This document shows positions 24,598 to 52,249 of a stretch of 64,000 nt of DNA, in pieces (positions within the stretch are counted from its first letter, which is position 1; each line of letters begins with the position of its first letter). Below the pieces are notes generated by a model. That model saw only the letters and a list, made by a program, of their open reading frames with translations, did not search any database and was not told where the DNA came from. The translations under genes and the position numbers were made by a program. The stretch comes from Numida meleagris (taxonomy: Eukaryota; Chordata; Aves; Galliformes; Numididae): NCBI RefSeq assembly GCF_002078875.1, contig NC_034415.1:18815975-18879974 (forward strand), read 5' to 3'.

Positions 24598-27500
24598 TAA
24601 GAAGTGGACAATACAGTATTTGCTTCATTGTGTGGGGGAAAATACCTTTGTTAAATGTATGGATGCAGACGCCTTGATGAAGATCTTAATTTTGTTTGGT
24701 TTAAAAAAAAAATAGTGTTTTTGAAAATGTACAAAATATCTATCACTACTGATAGGAGGTAATATTTCTGTGTAGAAATGAAAAATGGTTTGTTTTTAGT
24801 ATTAGTGTAGATGTACACATTCCAGCAAATGTATTTGCAATTATGTGGTCAATGCTTTGTGATATAAATGTACTTTTTCAATGTATTCTTTATCACTTTT
24901 AAAATGCCTGTTTTGTGCTTTACAATAAATAATATGAAACCTCCTGTGTCGGTAAGTTGGATATGTGGGTATTCAAAGAATTATAGGATTGATTTACAAC
25001 GCTGAATCAAGGTACCTGTACACAAATGAGATTTTTTTTCCCCTGGAACTTTGTTGAGTTTAAACAGTTGTCATTAGCATGTTTTCTCCCCTCTTGCAGA
25101 ATAGTTGTAGATGGAGGATCTCTTTCATTCATTGTATTTTGCTGCCTAGCACCAGTAATCTTGATATCTTAATTTTCTTTCTATTTGATTAAAACTGCAT
25201 GTGTTTAAGGTGATCTTTTGGCATACTTCCATTGCATTAACAGCGAAATTTCCTTTTACATGTGACCACTGTTTCAGACCTGTGCAGCTGTTACAGCAGA
25301 TGACTTTTGTTTTTAATTGAATACTTCAAACCTGTTTCTGCATAACTATTTTAAGGATTTTTTCAGGCTAGTTATAAAACTTACTTTAAGTCTAATGTGC
25401 TTAAGCCTTCAGTTAAAAGTAGTCCACTTCAAAATTCAGTGTAGAAAAGTCGATGTGGTATGTGTAGTAGTTACAGAAATTGCATCTGTCCTTGAAACGC
25501 TGTTTTGTTTGAGTGATGGGGAGTGGTTGAGAACTTCCTGCAGAGCAGATAACTTCTATTTTCGTAAATACTCAAGTACTTGAATCGATTGATTTTTATT
25601 TTTTTTAATATACTTGAAATTTCTTATTGCTCTAATGCTCATACTAAAAATCTGATTCTCTTGAAATCCTGTTTGCTCTTTGCATATTTATTGGCTCTTT
25701 GCATATATTAGACAACATGCAATACAGTCTGTCTTGCCATTGTCTGTTGAAGTGCAGGTTTGATCCAGCCAGTATAGAACTAGCTCTGTAGGGGTGAGGA
25801 GGACTGTGCTGTGTATCATCCTTGATTGTTCCTTCAAGGAGCATTGCACTGTAAGTACATCAGAATGACAAATTGATGAACTGCAACAGTATCTTTTTGT
25901 CAATGTTCCACATAATGAAAATGCCATACTTGTGTGAATATTATGTTGGAATACAGTGCTGATATCTTAGGAAATCGTAATTGCTTCTTAATTCAGAAAC
26001 ATAGGTTTGCGTATATACATATTACATACACATAATGTGAGCTTTGTGGGTAAGTATTGCTGAATGGTATAGCAATAGCAAAAAAAAAAAGTCACATTGC
26101 TGTTTATCTGGGTAATAGTATTTTCATTAGTACTCTTGAGACAGCTGTATCATTCAGTGTATTAAAGTATGCATATCGTAACATTGAAGTTTTTGGAACC
26201 ACTTGATAGACAGAAGTTGTCTTTGTCGTCAGATAGTTTGCAGATACGTGGTGATGTAGGTATGTTTTAATTCTATAACTGTTACTTTATCTTCTTGGAA
26301 CAACGTATTGTTGCTTTGAGAATAATTTTTTTTAGGATGGCTGCACAGAGAAGTAAAAGTTGAGGCTTGAAATTTGAAGTAGTTTATTCAGGTAATTAGC
26401 AACGTATGTACTGTGATGTAGAAATTGAAGGAATTATTTTTATCCCTTTTACAATTAGGAATTATTCTGGTACCTTATAAAGGATAGGAGGGTATTTGCT
26501 ATCTTTAGTGTAGGGTATGAAGTATAATAGTTCAGATATTTTGCATGGTATTTTGCAGATAATCTTAAAGAATGGTGCATTTGTTATGTACTAAACTGAG
26601 CAAAATTGAATTCACTGGATTCTTTATCATTCACAAAATGGAGGCTGTTGATTTTGATTCATTTAAGGTATAAAATCTTTATTAATTGCAAACAGTGCAA
26701 TTATTTATACTTCACAGTGCCTTCCCAGACCTTCCACCTTAGGTTCTGCTGCAAAAAAGCAACAGGTAAGCACAACCTAAGGAAGTATATAGATTTAAAT
26801 ATTTTAGTACATTAATGTTGTCCCTGTGAGATCTTTGTGGTTGTGTATTGAAAAGCAATCTTCTGCTTTCCCAGATGCATTGTTACTCATGGTTCCATTT
26901 CAGTGGAAAGTCTTTTTAAGTTTTTGAACAACTGTTTATATTTCTAGGTAAATATGTATCTTTTTTTAAAGAAAAGATGAGTAGACTGCAGTAATTGAAG
27001 TCAAGCAGAATAAGTAGTCATTTTCGTTCTTTTTTTTCCTCAAATAGCTGCTTGTTGCAATGAAAGAATCAAAACCTTTAAAATATGCAGGAATTGCTTG
27101 TGATAGAAATGTCAACAGCCTTCACAAATGTTTTTTATGGTAGGGCACTGTTCTCACTCAACCCATAAGGCGTAAATACAAAGAATATAACTTCTCGTTG
27201 TTATTGCTGAACTTGATGACTTGTCTTACAGTTACAGTGTGTTAGTGGAATTTTTAGATAACTTAGTTTGCTAATTCATACTTGACAAGGTAGGAAAATA
27301 GATTCTGGAGTTTCACAGATTAGTATGTTTTACTTGGAAAAGCATGTGCACCAACTAAATGTTAACAAGACAGCAAATAATATTTTATCCATATATCAGT
27401 CAGTGTATCTTGTTTCTTGATACTTTAACTGAACTGCTGTATATTTTAATAGTTTAAAATGTTTGTATGTCTTATAGATGGTCTGGTACAGGTTCTTGTT

Positions 27501-29276
27501 TCTTTTTTTTTTTTTTAGCTTAAAGTAAAGCAGCATCTATTTGGTTTTTTGTTGTTGATTATTCTGTTTCTAAAATGTGCTGCTCCTCTTTCAAAAGTCC
27601 TGCTTATCTGTACATTCAAGAAAAATATTCAAAAATACTGCCTTCATTTTCACACACAGTGCTGAAGATGCTGCAAGCACCAAATCATAGCTCATAGAAT
27701 CAGGTCCTGAGATAGTTACTACCAGTAAAGAGGAATCCTTTGAGTGTATGCCATTGGTGAGCCGATGAGCATGGACCGTAGAAGGGCTCCATGTAGAAGG
27801 TAAAATTGGCAAAAGCATAACAGATTTGAAATGTATCCCATGGTGTAGGGTATAATTTTTGTTTTGATCACTTTTCATTCTTTAAAGTATTTGTTTGACC
27901 ATAAATGTTCCATAATCTGTTAATTTTTTAAAACTGTGATTGAATAATATTAAACAAGCTATTTTAATTTATATTCTTCTCTATGGTCAAGCTTAGATAT
28001 CTTGACTTTTTGAACTAAATCAGTAGTTGTCGTTCAGTTTCTCAAGCTACTTAATATTTGATCTGTAGTGTAATATGTAATTTGACTTCATTTTTGACAC
28101 AAGAAAAGGTTAGGCGTGTTCCATTTGGATATTGATACTGTGAATTTAGTGTTGGGGTGAGTCATTTCTTCACTTCCTTTTCAGTGGTACTTTTTTTCTT
28201 ATAACTGTCATTCCTAAAATATATTAACAGTTTTTCAGTTGGTTTGTTTAGCCAGTGGGAGGAAATAAAGAAGAAAGCCAGCTTATTGGAACGTTGCTAG
28301 GTTGTGGAAGATGAGTTTCTTACCTTAGCATATAGCATTTGAGGTGTCTTGACTTTGTCACTGCAGAGCTTTACAGGGATGCTGTTTTGTACTAAACATA
28401 GTGGTTATTTTCCAACTCTCTCCAAATAAATAGTTCTTGGGAGAATTAAAAAAAATTATTGGAGTTACTCTGATGGCAGAAGATAATTAGACTTTCTTAG
28501 GAATGTAATGAAATAAGCTGTGTTTATATGTTTCTTGCTTTTTTTTCCCCCTGGGAATCTAAACAAATTAGGTAGAGTGTAAAGAATATGAGAAGTTCTA
28601 TAAGGAAGCATGATGCTTGAAGTAGGAAAAAGATTTTCATATACCTTTCTGCAGCCTAGACTTTAGTAGGACATGAAGTAAAATGTCAGGTGGATAATCT
28701 TCAGTCTAGCATGATCACAGGTCATCTGTTTTGTTCAAGTTGACCAGGCAGACAGAATCGTTATTCACTTGCACAGCTTATCTTGACATGTTTCATCATT
28801 TTACCAGTGGTATTTTATTGTATCAGATGATAGAAAATGTTTCTCCCCTGTTCTCTTCCAAAGTATCTTTTAAGTTTTCCATTGCATGCTAAGGGCTCTT
28901 ATTTTGCTTTTGTCTGGAAGTGGGGGGGAGGAAGGGAGGACCGGGCCTTTCAGAAAGCCTACAGTTGACAGGATTCCTTCTTCCCTAGTAATAGCTTATA
29001 AAACTCGTATGTATGCACAAATATTTCTCTTGCGTGCATGTGAAATGCATTTTCGTCCTGAGAAAAGTGTTCTCTGCAGAAACTACCCGTGTGTAAAAAG
29101 AAGATTGGCTTTAAAAGGCAACTGTGATGGGAACAGTGTCTTAGGGAGATGCAGCTTGGACTTGAGGTAAATTGAATGCTTTACAAAAATGTGGTTTTGA
29201 GCTTGCATTGACATTGTATGTAATATGGGTACACGTTAACTGTATAATGTTTTTTTGTATGGTTTTTCTCAATAAA
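24598..29276 (+). other. FUBP1: FUBP1 3' UTR and downstream region with alternative poly(A) signals
   Basis: The last coding exon continues past the stop into AT-rich UTR. The first AATAAA is at 24924-24929, giving a short UTR of roughly 340-360 bases. Further plus-strand AATAAA hexamers occur at 28425-28430 and 29271-29276, the latter followed by a T/G-rich stretch, so much longer UTR forms are possible. I see no coding exon, RNA gene or recognisable transposon between 24.95 and 29.3 kb. The far boundary is inference; only the first signal is well placed. Confidence 0.55.
24924..24929 (+). terminator. FUBP1: Proximal FUBP1 poly(A) signal AATAAA
   Basis: Canonical hexamer about 330 bases after the stop codon, in an AT-rich UTR and followed within 25 bases by CCTCCTGTGTCGG, which could serve as the GU-rich downstream element. 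Confidence 0.6.
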
Positions 29277-29842
29277 TGTAAACTGATGGATAAAAATAGC
29301 AACGTTTTTGTCTTTCTTATGCTCCTACCCTGCCTTCATGAGTTTGAAATTACAGCTTTAGAGGAAAGATATCGCAGCAACTAAGACTATGTGAATGAAC
29401 ATCACCCACATGAAAGTATATTTATATGGTTATTAGAATACTCACTGAAAACATCATGCAACTTACACTTTTTTCTAGATTTCTCTGAATTTTACAGCTG
29501 TTTTATTGAGGCAAAAGAGTGGCTTCCATAGGTAACTGTACTAGAGCAGTCAGCACATTTGACCGTAGTAAAATTTCTTAATTTTTGAATGATTCCATAA
29601 ACTTAAACTTCTCTAGCTTACCATGTCTCTATTAAGAAATGAAGAAATAGAATTTTTACAAGCAAATGTTGGTATTCTAATGACTACTAGAAGCCTTACT
29701 GAGATTATTTTTACTATTTGAATTACCAGCTGCATAGGTTAATAAGAGCCTAAGAGTTCAAATGCAAGTCTGTTTAAAAAAAACACCACCAAATTAATGC
29801 TCTTTGAACCACAAACAACAAAAGTGATCAGTTATGTAGTCT

Positions 29843-30409
29843 TTTATTGTTTAAAAATAATACACTGGAGTTTTTGAAAAATCATGGATAAGTATTTCCT
29901 TTTGCCAGTTCTATGCCTCTGGGATAAAGTAAAACAGCTTAAATATTTAGTGTTCATGCAAAACTGTACCAGTAGATTTACACTATGACAAAAGTTTCCA
30001 GATTGTGTATTTAGCTTTATACTGTTACATAACAGTTGGTCTTCAAATATGGGAGCACTACTATCAATCAGTTCTTCCTTTTAGTTGATCTTTCACACAC
30101 TGATTCCTTCTTTTTAGCCTGCAATACTAAATTCTGTACTGAGCAAGGAACCTGGACACTCGCGTGACTTGAAGGTTATTCATATCTGATGCAGGAATGA
30201 CAATGTATATCCTTGCTTTCTTTAGTTGGCCCCATCAGAAAAAGAGATGATGCAGTAAGAAAGTTTTGAGGGGAAGAAAGATTCCAGCTAAAGTAGAGTA
30301 TTAGTAGTCATCAGCTAGAAAATAAAAAGGTTAAGAGAAAGAGATTAATAGATTTTTCATAATAGAAAAGCTACAAGAAGAGCATTTGAGATTTAAGGAA
30401 ATTAAAATA
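29843..30409 (-). other. NEXN: NEXN 3' UTR to a probable poly(A) signal
   Basis: Reading leftward from the NEXN stop at 30410, the first canonical AATAAA on the minus strand that I find is at 29843-29848 (TTTATT on the plus strand). This gives a UTR of roughly 560-590 bases. No other feature is visible. The poly(A) site is inferred from the hexamer alone. Confidence 0.45.
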
Positions 30410-45760
<15,351 letters not shown>

Positions 45761-45815
45761 GGTTACGGTATTCTGCTCTGCACCTGGTATGTTTAAGATT
45801 GCTTTCAGTTTCTAC
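45761..45815 (-). other. NEXN: NEXN 5' UTR part of the start-codon exon
   Basis: A pyrimidine-rich acceptor TTTCTTTCAG|GTAG places the exon edge at 45815; 55 untranslated bases precede the ATG. The exon contributes only nine codons, so the rest of the 5' UTR must come from a first exon far upstream near 54.5-55.0 kb. Confidence 0.75.
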
Positions 45816-48247
45816 CTGAAAGAAACAGTTCTAGTTATATTCCTTTCTTTTCCTTTTAAATGATGCTTTGACCATCTTCCTGTAAATAAGTTTGCATGGG
45901 CTGAAACTGATGTATCACAATTTCATTTGGTCCTTTGAGGCTCGCGAAGAAATGAATAGGTTCTAAGTATGCAACAGTAATTAAAAGAACAAGCTTATGA
46001 TTCACTATTCATGCTCATACCCCCCTACTTAGTCCTAGATATTGGTTTTTAATTTCCATTTTAAAAAGAAAGTCAGAGCTCTCAGCCAAGCTCTGGCTGC
46101 CCTGGCTGGCTGTTACGAAACCATTTTTCTCAATACTTCGCTAGCAGAAAGGAATGTGCTCTGCAGCTCTGCCGCTCCGCTTCAGGCTGATGTCTGAGCC
46201 AGCGAGCTCAGGTTGCAAGAAGTCTGCAGAATGCTCGGGCCAAACACAGCCTGCTGGAGATGCTGCCTTGCCTTTGTACGGCTTTGGTAGAGAAGGAGTG
46301 CTTTCCTCCTGCTGCTGTTAGGTGCGCAAGAGAATAAAGCTAGGCTTCAGCTAGGTTCTGCATCTTGCCTTCCTTGTTGAGTTTACTTGAACAAATCTGT
46401 AAAAGAAGAAAAACTGCAGCCATAAACCTTTTTTCCTTTGCCCCATACCACATGTATGCAGTTCAGAAGGGATCAAACGTGGGATGTGATCATTCAGTTA
46501 GAAGAATTCCCCATGAAAACTATGTATCAAGTGGAGAGATAAATTTCAGGAGCAACAAAAAATTATCTGGTATTAAAGATAGCATAAGTGCCATGTCACA
46601 CAAGGATGTGACCAAAAATGGCAGCATTCCCTGTTCTAGAGGCCAAACATCACTTTGTAAATGAACTGAATGTGACTGGGGTGTAGTGAGAGCAGACAAG
46701 TTATATTGTGGTTTTACTCAAACCTACAAGAAGATTCTTAGCCCATGGATGTTAGTCATTTAGTAATCCTATTTATAACTGTGATTCTAGGAAGCGAAGC
46801 TTCACAAAACTGTGCTTTGATTATATCAGATAGTTCTTAGACTACATAATTGCTCACTGGAAAAAACAAACAACCTGTTCTGTATGAGCTGATGTAAACA
46901 TTTTTCACTTAGTGTTCTTCCAGCAAAAGTTTTAAAACAGAAGCCTTTCAGTAGGCACTAAACTGACTTTGAAGCTTTGTAGCTAAGACTTAAAGATTTC
47001 TGGCCAAACCATGAGCAAGGAATTCCTAGAAGACAGCTGGTTTCCTGAATCAGGATGATCATCATGGCTGATATCTGTGAGAATCAAATTTATTTTAATA
47101 GAGCCATATTGATTATTATCACAAGAAACATGCTAATGGCTCAATTACACCTTCAGTATATTTTGGTAATGTGGAACAGCATCTGTTTTGCTTTAACGTA
47201 TGGCAACTTATTCCTGACTCCCTTTCTCCTGCTACATCAAGGAAAGCCCCAACTTTGCAATGAGTTCAGGATGAGTTTCAAACTCTTCCTATGCGCAGTA
47301 CATTGTTGAACTGACATCCTCCACCAGCCAGTACACGTACAAGACTTTAAAATATTTTGATTCTATGAAATAATTACAAAAAGACTTTCTCAAGTGAGTA
47401 TGATCTGAATTCAGATACATTGACGTAGAAATGACACTTCCTTGAAAAATTAAAAGGATTGCATTTTATGAATAGAAATCTTTGTCTGTAGTATCTTAGG
47501 GGAAAAAAAAAAAGAAAAAAGAAAAAAAGAGAAAAAGCATAAAATGAGCCAGGCTAGTTGTTCATTTTCCAAATGAAAATAGAGAAATATGCAAAACAGA
47601 GAAAATACATTGCAATTCCAGTGACATAGGGAATGGAGGCACTTTTTTGTTGTTGTTACACTTTTCCCCTCAACATAAGATGGGAATGGCATCGCACCTG
47701 GTGTTTATTTAAACGGGCTTGAAGTTCTTTCATTCTTAATTATCAACAAAGTACAAAGGTGGGAATTTTTATGTGGCATTAAAAATAGTGAGCATTAGGA
47801 ATTGTCTTTATGCAGGTTCTTCAAAAATACAGAGAAGGCATCCACAGTGGATGGTGCTGCTTTAGCTATATGGATTGAATGAGATTCTTCAATATCTTGA
47901 GGTATCTAAGCCAAAGCAGTCACAATATATGAAATAGGAGTGTTTAGCTATCAAACCCTGCCTTGACTGGCAAATCCTGAATTCTGGAAATTCAGCTTCA
48001 ACAGCTGGCTGCTCCTTTTCAAAGGAGTACGTGAAGTCATTGCCCAAATCAGACTGACAGATATCTCATTTGTAGAATGACAGGGATAGAATGCATTTCA
48101 GTTTGTCGCTTGTGAACACACGAACATAGAAGTACTAAACGTAAGTTCCTGCTTAGTTTCAGATTACCAATAGCATATTACAATTCTGTTGTGTCTAGAA
48201 AGGCAGATAACTTTACAAGCATTCTTGGTCTTAAGGTCCTTATATAC

Positions 48248-49548
48248 CATGGACATCCAACCTTTTGGCTTGCCTGGGCTGCACTGAGTGAAGAGGAAAT
48301 TGTCTTGGGCCGTATATATGTTGGTTGCTCCAAAAGCAATGCCTCCTATTTATTTCCATGAAAATGACAACCAATACAAAGAGCACTATAACACTGTTTG
48401 ATAGAACAAATTCTCAGCTACAAAACACTGTTTTTAACATAGCCTCCACCATTAGCTTTGCATTTTTGCCATTGATGAACAAAAGCCTGCATGCTGCCGT
48501 CATAAAAATCTGCACTAACGGAGGTGATCCACTGTTGCTATAACCACTGCTGAAATGCACTGTCCACCACCTCACTGTGCCAACAGCCACTGTTTGGTCT
48601 CCATTGGTATTCCGCAAGTGTCAGTGTGTGTCAGTGGGTACCATTTTTTCCACATGGAGGAATTCAATTACACACCTTTGTTTTATCTGCGCTTCCAGGT
48701 CAGAGGTCATTTGGTGATCAGACTGCCATTCTGCTGCCATCTGTCACACAGCAACAAAATGTTACAGGATATTGGTGGGAAGGTTCAACCTCTACTGCCA
48801 TGCCACCAACATCCACCTGTAATGTCATGGGCCAGTGTAATAAAATAGGAGGCATTACTTTCAGAGCAGCCCTCATAAAATATATAATAGGCTTAATTCA
48901 TATAAACAAAACTTATTTTAATTTTAATGCTTTTTATTAAAACATATAAAAAAGAGAGCGGCAAAACCATAAAACTAGTGGGATATGTGACCTTGTTTTT
49001 GTGAAACTAACACGTCAGTCTGGTTCGATGGCAGTGGTTGCAAGTCTTAGTGAGCTCTCAAGGTGTTCATCAGAGATGACTGATGAAATTTTGCTCTTCC
49101 TGTGCTTCATCCTTCGAAACAGTTGCTCACAAATGTACATATTGCCTAAAAGCGATGGCATGATGAAGGCATGACTGTGAAGTGAGGGGTATTTCTCTCT
49201 GCTAAGAGAGAGCTTATAAAGGTTTGGTGAAGAGACATGATCAAACTTTTGATTGCAACTCTATGCATTCCTTTTAAAAATTCACAGTAATATATTTATG
49301 TTGACTGAAAATGGACTCACAAATAAAAAAAAAAGATTTTTTTTTTTTTGCAATCTCGAAACCTGTTCTCAAATTGCTTTACCAAAACAGAAAGCATGGC
49401 TGCTTATTTTTCACGGTTCACAGGACTGTGTTCAGCCAATGTATTTGCCATATATTCAGCCATAAATGTATTTGCCATAACGTGAGCTGGCACTGCACTG
49501 CGCCCCATGCCCTGCTTTCAGCCCAGGGCGGCAGTTTGGACATGCCTG
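48248..49548 (-). mobile_element. hAT (Charlie-like) DNA transposon remnant, split by a mariner insertion
   Basis: The left end starts CATGGACATCCAACCTTTTGG and the right end, reversed, starts CAGGCATGTCCAAACTG, both resembling the CAGGGGTGTCCAA ends of Charlie-type hAT elements. Flanking octamers TTATATAC (48240-48247) and CTATATGC (49549-49556) agree at six of eight bases, both differences being transitions, as expected for an old 8-bp hAT target duplication. On the minus strand 49161-49015 encodes a dimerisation-domain tail of a hAT transposase: YICEQLF, RMKHRKSKISS, DEHLESSLRLATT, IEPD then stop. The element is fossil: upstream transposase coding is missing or broken and another transposon sits inside it. 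Confidence 0.72.
48319..48875 (-). mobile_element. Internally deleted mariner-type transposon (Galluhop-like) nested in the hAT element
   Basis: Terminal inverted repeats of about 29 bases are seen: GGTTGCTCCAAAAGCAATGC at the left and, reversed from the right, GGCTGCTCTGAAAGTAATGC, each continuing into CTCCTATTT. The TA dinucleotides at 48317-48318 and 48876-48877 are the expected mariner target duplication. At ~557 bases it is too short to encode a full transposase. On the minus strand, about 48540-48430, a C-terminal remnant remains readable (QQWITSVSADFYDGSMQAF, HQWQKC) and ends in a stop. It resembles the chicken Galluhop/MARINER1_GG family from memory. Confidence 0.78.
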
Positions 49549-50111
49549 CTATATGCTTTAGTGTACATTTGTGTATTGTGCCGTTGAGCTTGGATGTCTT
49601 TAAGAGTTTATCTTACTTCATGCATGTAAGTGATATCCCACAGTAATCAGTATGACTTAAAACTAATTAAGACCCTTTGACTTCCTCATTCTTCTATGCA
49701 GGTTTGAGAGAAGCCTTCATACAGGGCTGGAGCAGAAAAGTAAGTCCCAAAGTTAATCTCTCACGAGGAATTATTCCATTTCTCTTGAAGTACTCCTGTG
49801 AGTATTATTGCTAACCTTCACCATAACAGCATACCCCATCCATAGGGCTTCATCTTGAAGTCACTTGAAAACCATGGCTGATTTAAAACCTGATTCGTTT
49901 ATTATGTGAAAATAATCATACAAAGCAGATGATGAGTATAAAAACACATAAAAAATTTAGCTTTTGACCTTTTGGATCAACTTTTTTGATGGCTCTTAGT
50001 ACCTGAAGCCCTTGGCAGTGTCACTAAGATTGCTGGCAGCAGTGAGACCTACTCTCAAAAAACAAATCTGAAATTTTCTTTTTTAGAACAAGTAATGGAA
50101 CAAGCGTTCCT

Positions 50112-50660
50112 TATCATAGAATATCCTGAGTTGGAAAGGACTCATAAAGATCAATGAGTCCATTTCCTGCCTCCACACAGGACCACCCAGGATTCAAACC
50201 CTACATCTGAGAGCAGTGTCCAAATGCTCCTTGAACTCCATCAGGCTTGGAGCCATGCCCACTGCCCTCTCGGACAGACCCTTTCCCTAACCCCCAGCTG
50301 CCCCACCCCTGACACAGCTCCATGCTGTTCCCTCGGGCCCTGTTATGTCCCCAGAGAGCAGAGCTCAGCGCAGCCCTCCGCTCCCTATGAGGAGCTGCAG
50401 CTGCCATGAGGCCTCCCCTCAGCTCCTCTGCTCTGGGCTGAACAAACCCAGGGCCTTCAGCTGCTCCTCGTATATCTCACCCTCCAGACCCTTCACTATC
50501 TTCAAAGGAGAAACCTCCTTTGGATGCTCTCTAATAGTTTTACGTCCTTATATTGTGGTGACAGTGCACACACAAAATACACACAGTGCTTGAGGTGAGA
50601 ACCAGCATGGAAAAGAGTGGGACAATCCCTTCCTTCACCCACTGGCAGTGCTGGGCCTGG
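50112..50660 (-). mobile_element. CR1 LINE fragment in NEXN intron 1
   Basis: Reversed CR1: the 3' end ATCATAGAATATCCTGAGTTGG lies at the left, followed by TGCTCCTTGAACTCCATCAGG, GGGCTGAACAAACCCAGGGCC and CAGTGCTTGAGGTGAGAACC. The copy is longer than the others, about 550 bases or more. The right edge is uncertain and could extend to about 50.8 kb. Confidence 0.82.
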
Positions 50661-52239
50661 TGCATCACATCCTTGTAAATTCCTGCTCTTTGAACTTCCA
50701 AAAATGTGCCAGTTTAACTGTGGGCCTTCAAGATGGTAGATACATCCCTGCCATTTGGAATACTGCCACATCTCCTCTTACTTTAGGTCACTTTCCAATC
50801 CTTTGGCATCACCTAACCATTAATGTGCTTGAAGGTTAGCCAGCTGGCTCAAACACATTTTGCAGCTGTAAGTCATCCTGCCTCCACCTTTGATGCTAAC
50901 AGATATGGAAGTAAAGCAGTAGGACCTCACTACACATGATACAGCCCATGTTTGCCCCCTCATCCCTCTCCATGTCAGTTATACCTCAAACAGGAACAGC
51001 AGCAGGACCTTGCCTCAGGGACCCCTCGAGTGGCTTCCTTCAAGGTCAGGAAGTCATACAGCCTACAGATGGTGGAGGAATCATTTCTTCATCATCTACT
51101 GATAGCTTTGCAGAAAGCATGTGGTAATTTTCCAACCCAAGAAACTTTGATGTGCTATTTTCTAACAATAGCAACTTTTAAGGAAGATAATATTTAATAC
51201 AAGCAATGCTTATTTGTTAGGGCAACAAGGGTCTACTTGTGTGTACTTACTTCAGAAGACGTTTGTCCTCCTATTATGAAGTTGTCCAAAACCTTAAGAT
51301 TCATTCTAGTCTTTTATTTCCCAAGATAACATATCTCAGGAAAAGTTGTGGGAGCTCATCAAAGATTTCCACTCAGAAAATTCCAAGATTACATTGTTGA
51401 ACATAACTCTGACCAAAAAGTGAAGGCTTTTCTTTGCCCAATCACTCTCATCACCTTAGCACTCACATCACACCACTCACATCATTTTTTTCCCACATTT
51501 TACCTCCCTAAGATTAAGATATATCTCAGGAAATGCTAAGTCTGGCATTTTCATGGTTATACTGAAAGTGTACTAGACTGCAGTTCCATCTTTAGAAGAG
51601 GTCTTCATCAAGATTCTTCTAGAAGGAAAATTTAACCTCCAACATTTGACCAATGGTCTTACCTTTGGAATTGCATGGAAGAGAAAGCACCGTTATTAGC
51701 ATGGCTTGACTGGCTGTAATGCAAAGCCATCTCTCAAAAGTTTCAAGTCAAAATTTAGTACAAAACCAATAATGTGTAGAGAACTAGGAAACAGATCAGA
51801 AATGCTCTGGGTATAGGTACTTCATAGAGAAGAAGAATGTGACTGTTTTCAAGTATCTTATTTGCATGCTCTTAATGGTTATGCCATCAGCTCTGGTGGT
51901 ACGTCTCAATTTCTTATGATCGTTGCACTTCAGCTTTTCACACAGACCTCCTAAAACCTTACTTTGGGCAAAATATTCTAAAAGTGAACAAATTAAAACC
52001 ATTAAGGGGACACAAGAGGTTTGATAGCTCCTAACTCCCCAAATCTACCTCCTTAAATTCAATTTATTTTTATTTCAATGGAGTAATTAACATCCTCACG
52101 TGAGAGATGCAGAGAAGTACAAGTGTTTTCCTACTCTTTACAAATAGGAGTACGAAGCCAGGACTTAAAATAACTGTCTAGTTGCTCTGTGATTCCTCCT
52201 TTCAGGAGGCCCCCCTGCCGTCTTCCTGGCTACTGTGAG

Positions 52240-52249
52240 TTATAAATAA
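52240..52249. promoter_or_regulatory. MEF2-consensus TTATAAATAA in NEXN intron 1
   Basis: It matches YTA(A/T)4TAR at every position and could equally act as a TATA box for a rightward transcript. Its place in the first intron of a striated-muscle gene makes an enhancer role plausible but unproved; a single 10-base match can arise by chance in 8.6 kb of AT-rich DNA. Confidence 0.3.

Noticed and set aside
28886..29170. Plus-strand 94-codon frame downstream of FUBP1
   Set aside because: No splice connection or family resemblance; it lies in presumptive 3' UTR or intergenic DNA.
46080..46330. GC-richer patch that might be an alternative NEXN promoter just upstream of the start-codon exon
   Set aside because: No TATA, no clear donor leading to 45815 and no identifiable motif cluster.
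48555..48940. Plus-strand frames of about 100 codons
   Set aside because: They are antisense to the mariner remnant and lack any recognisable protein features.
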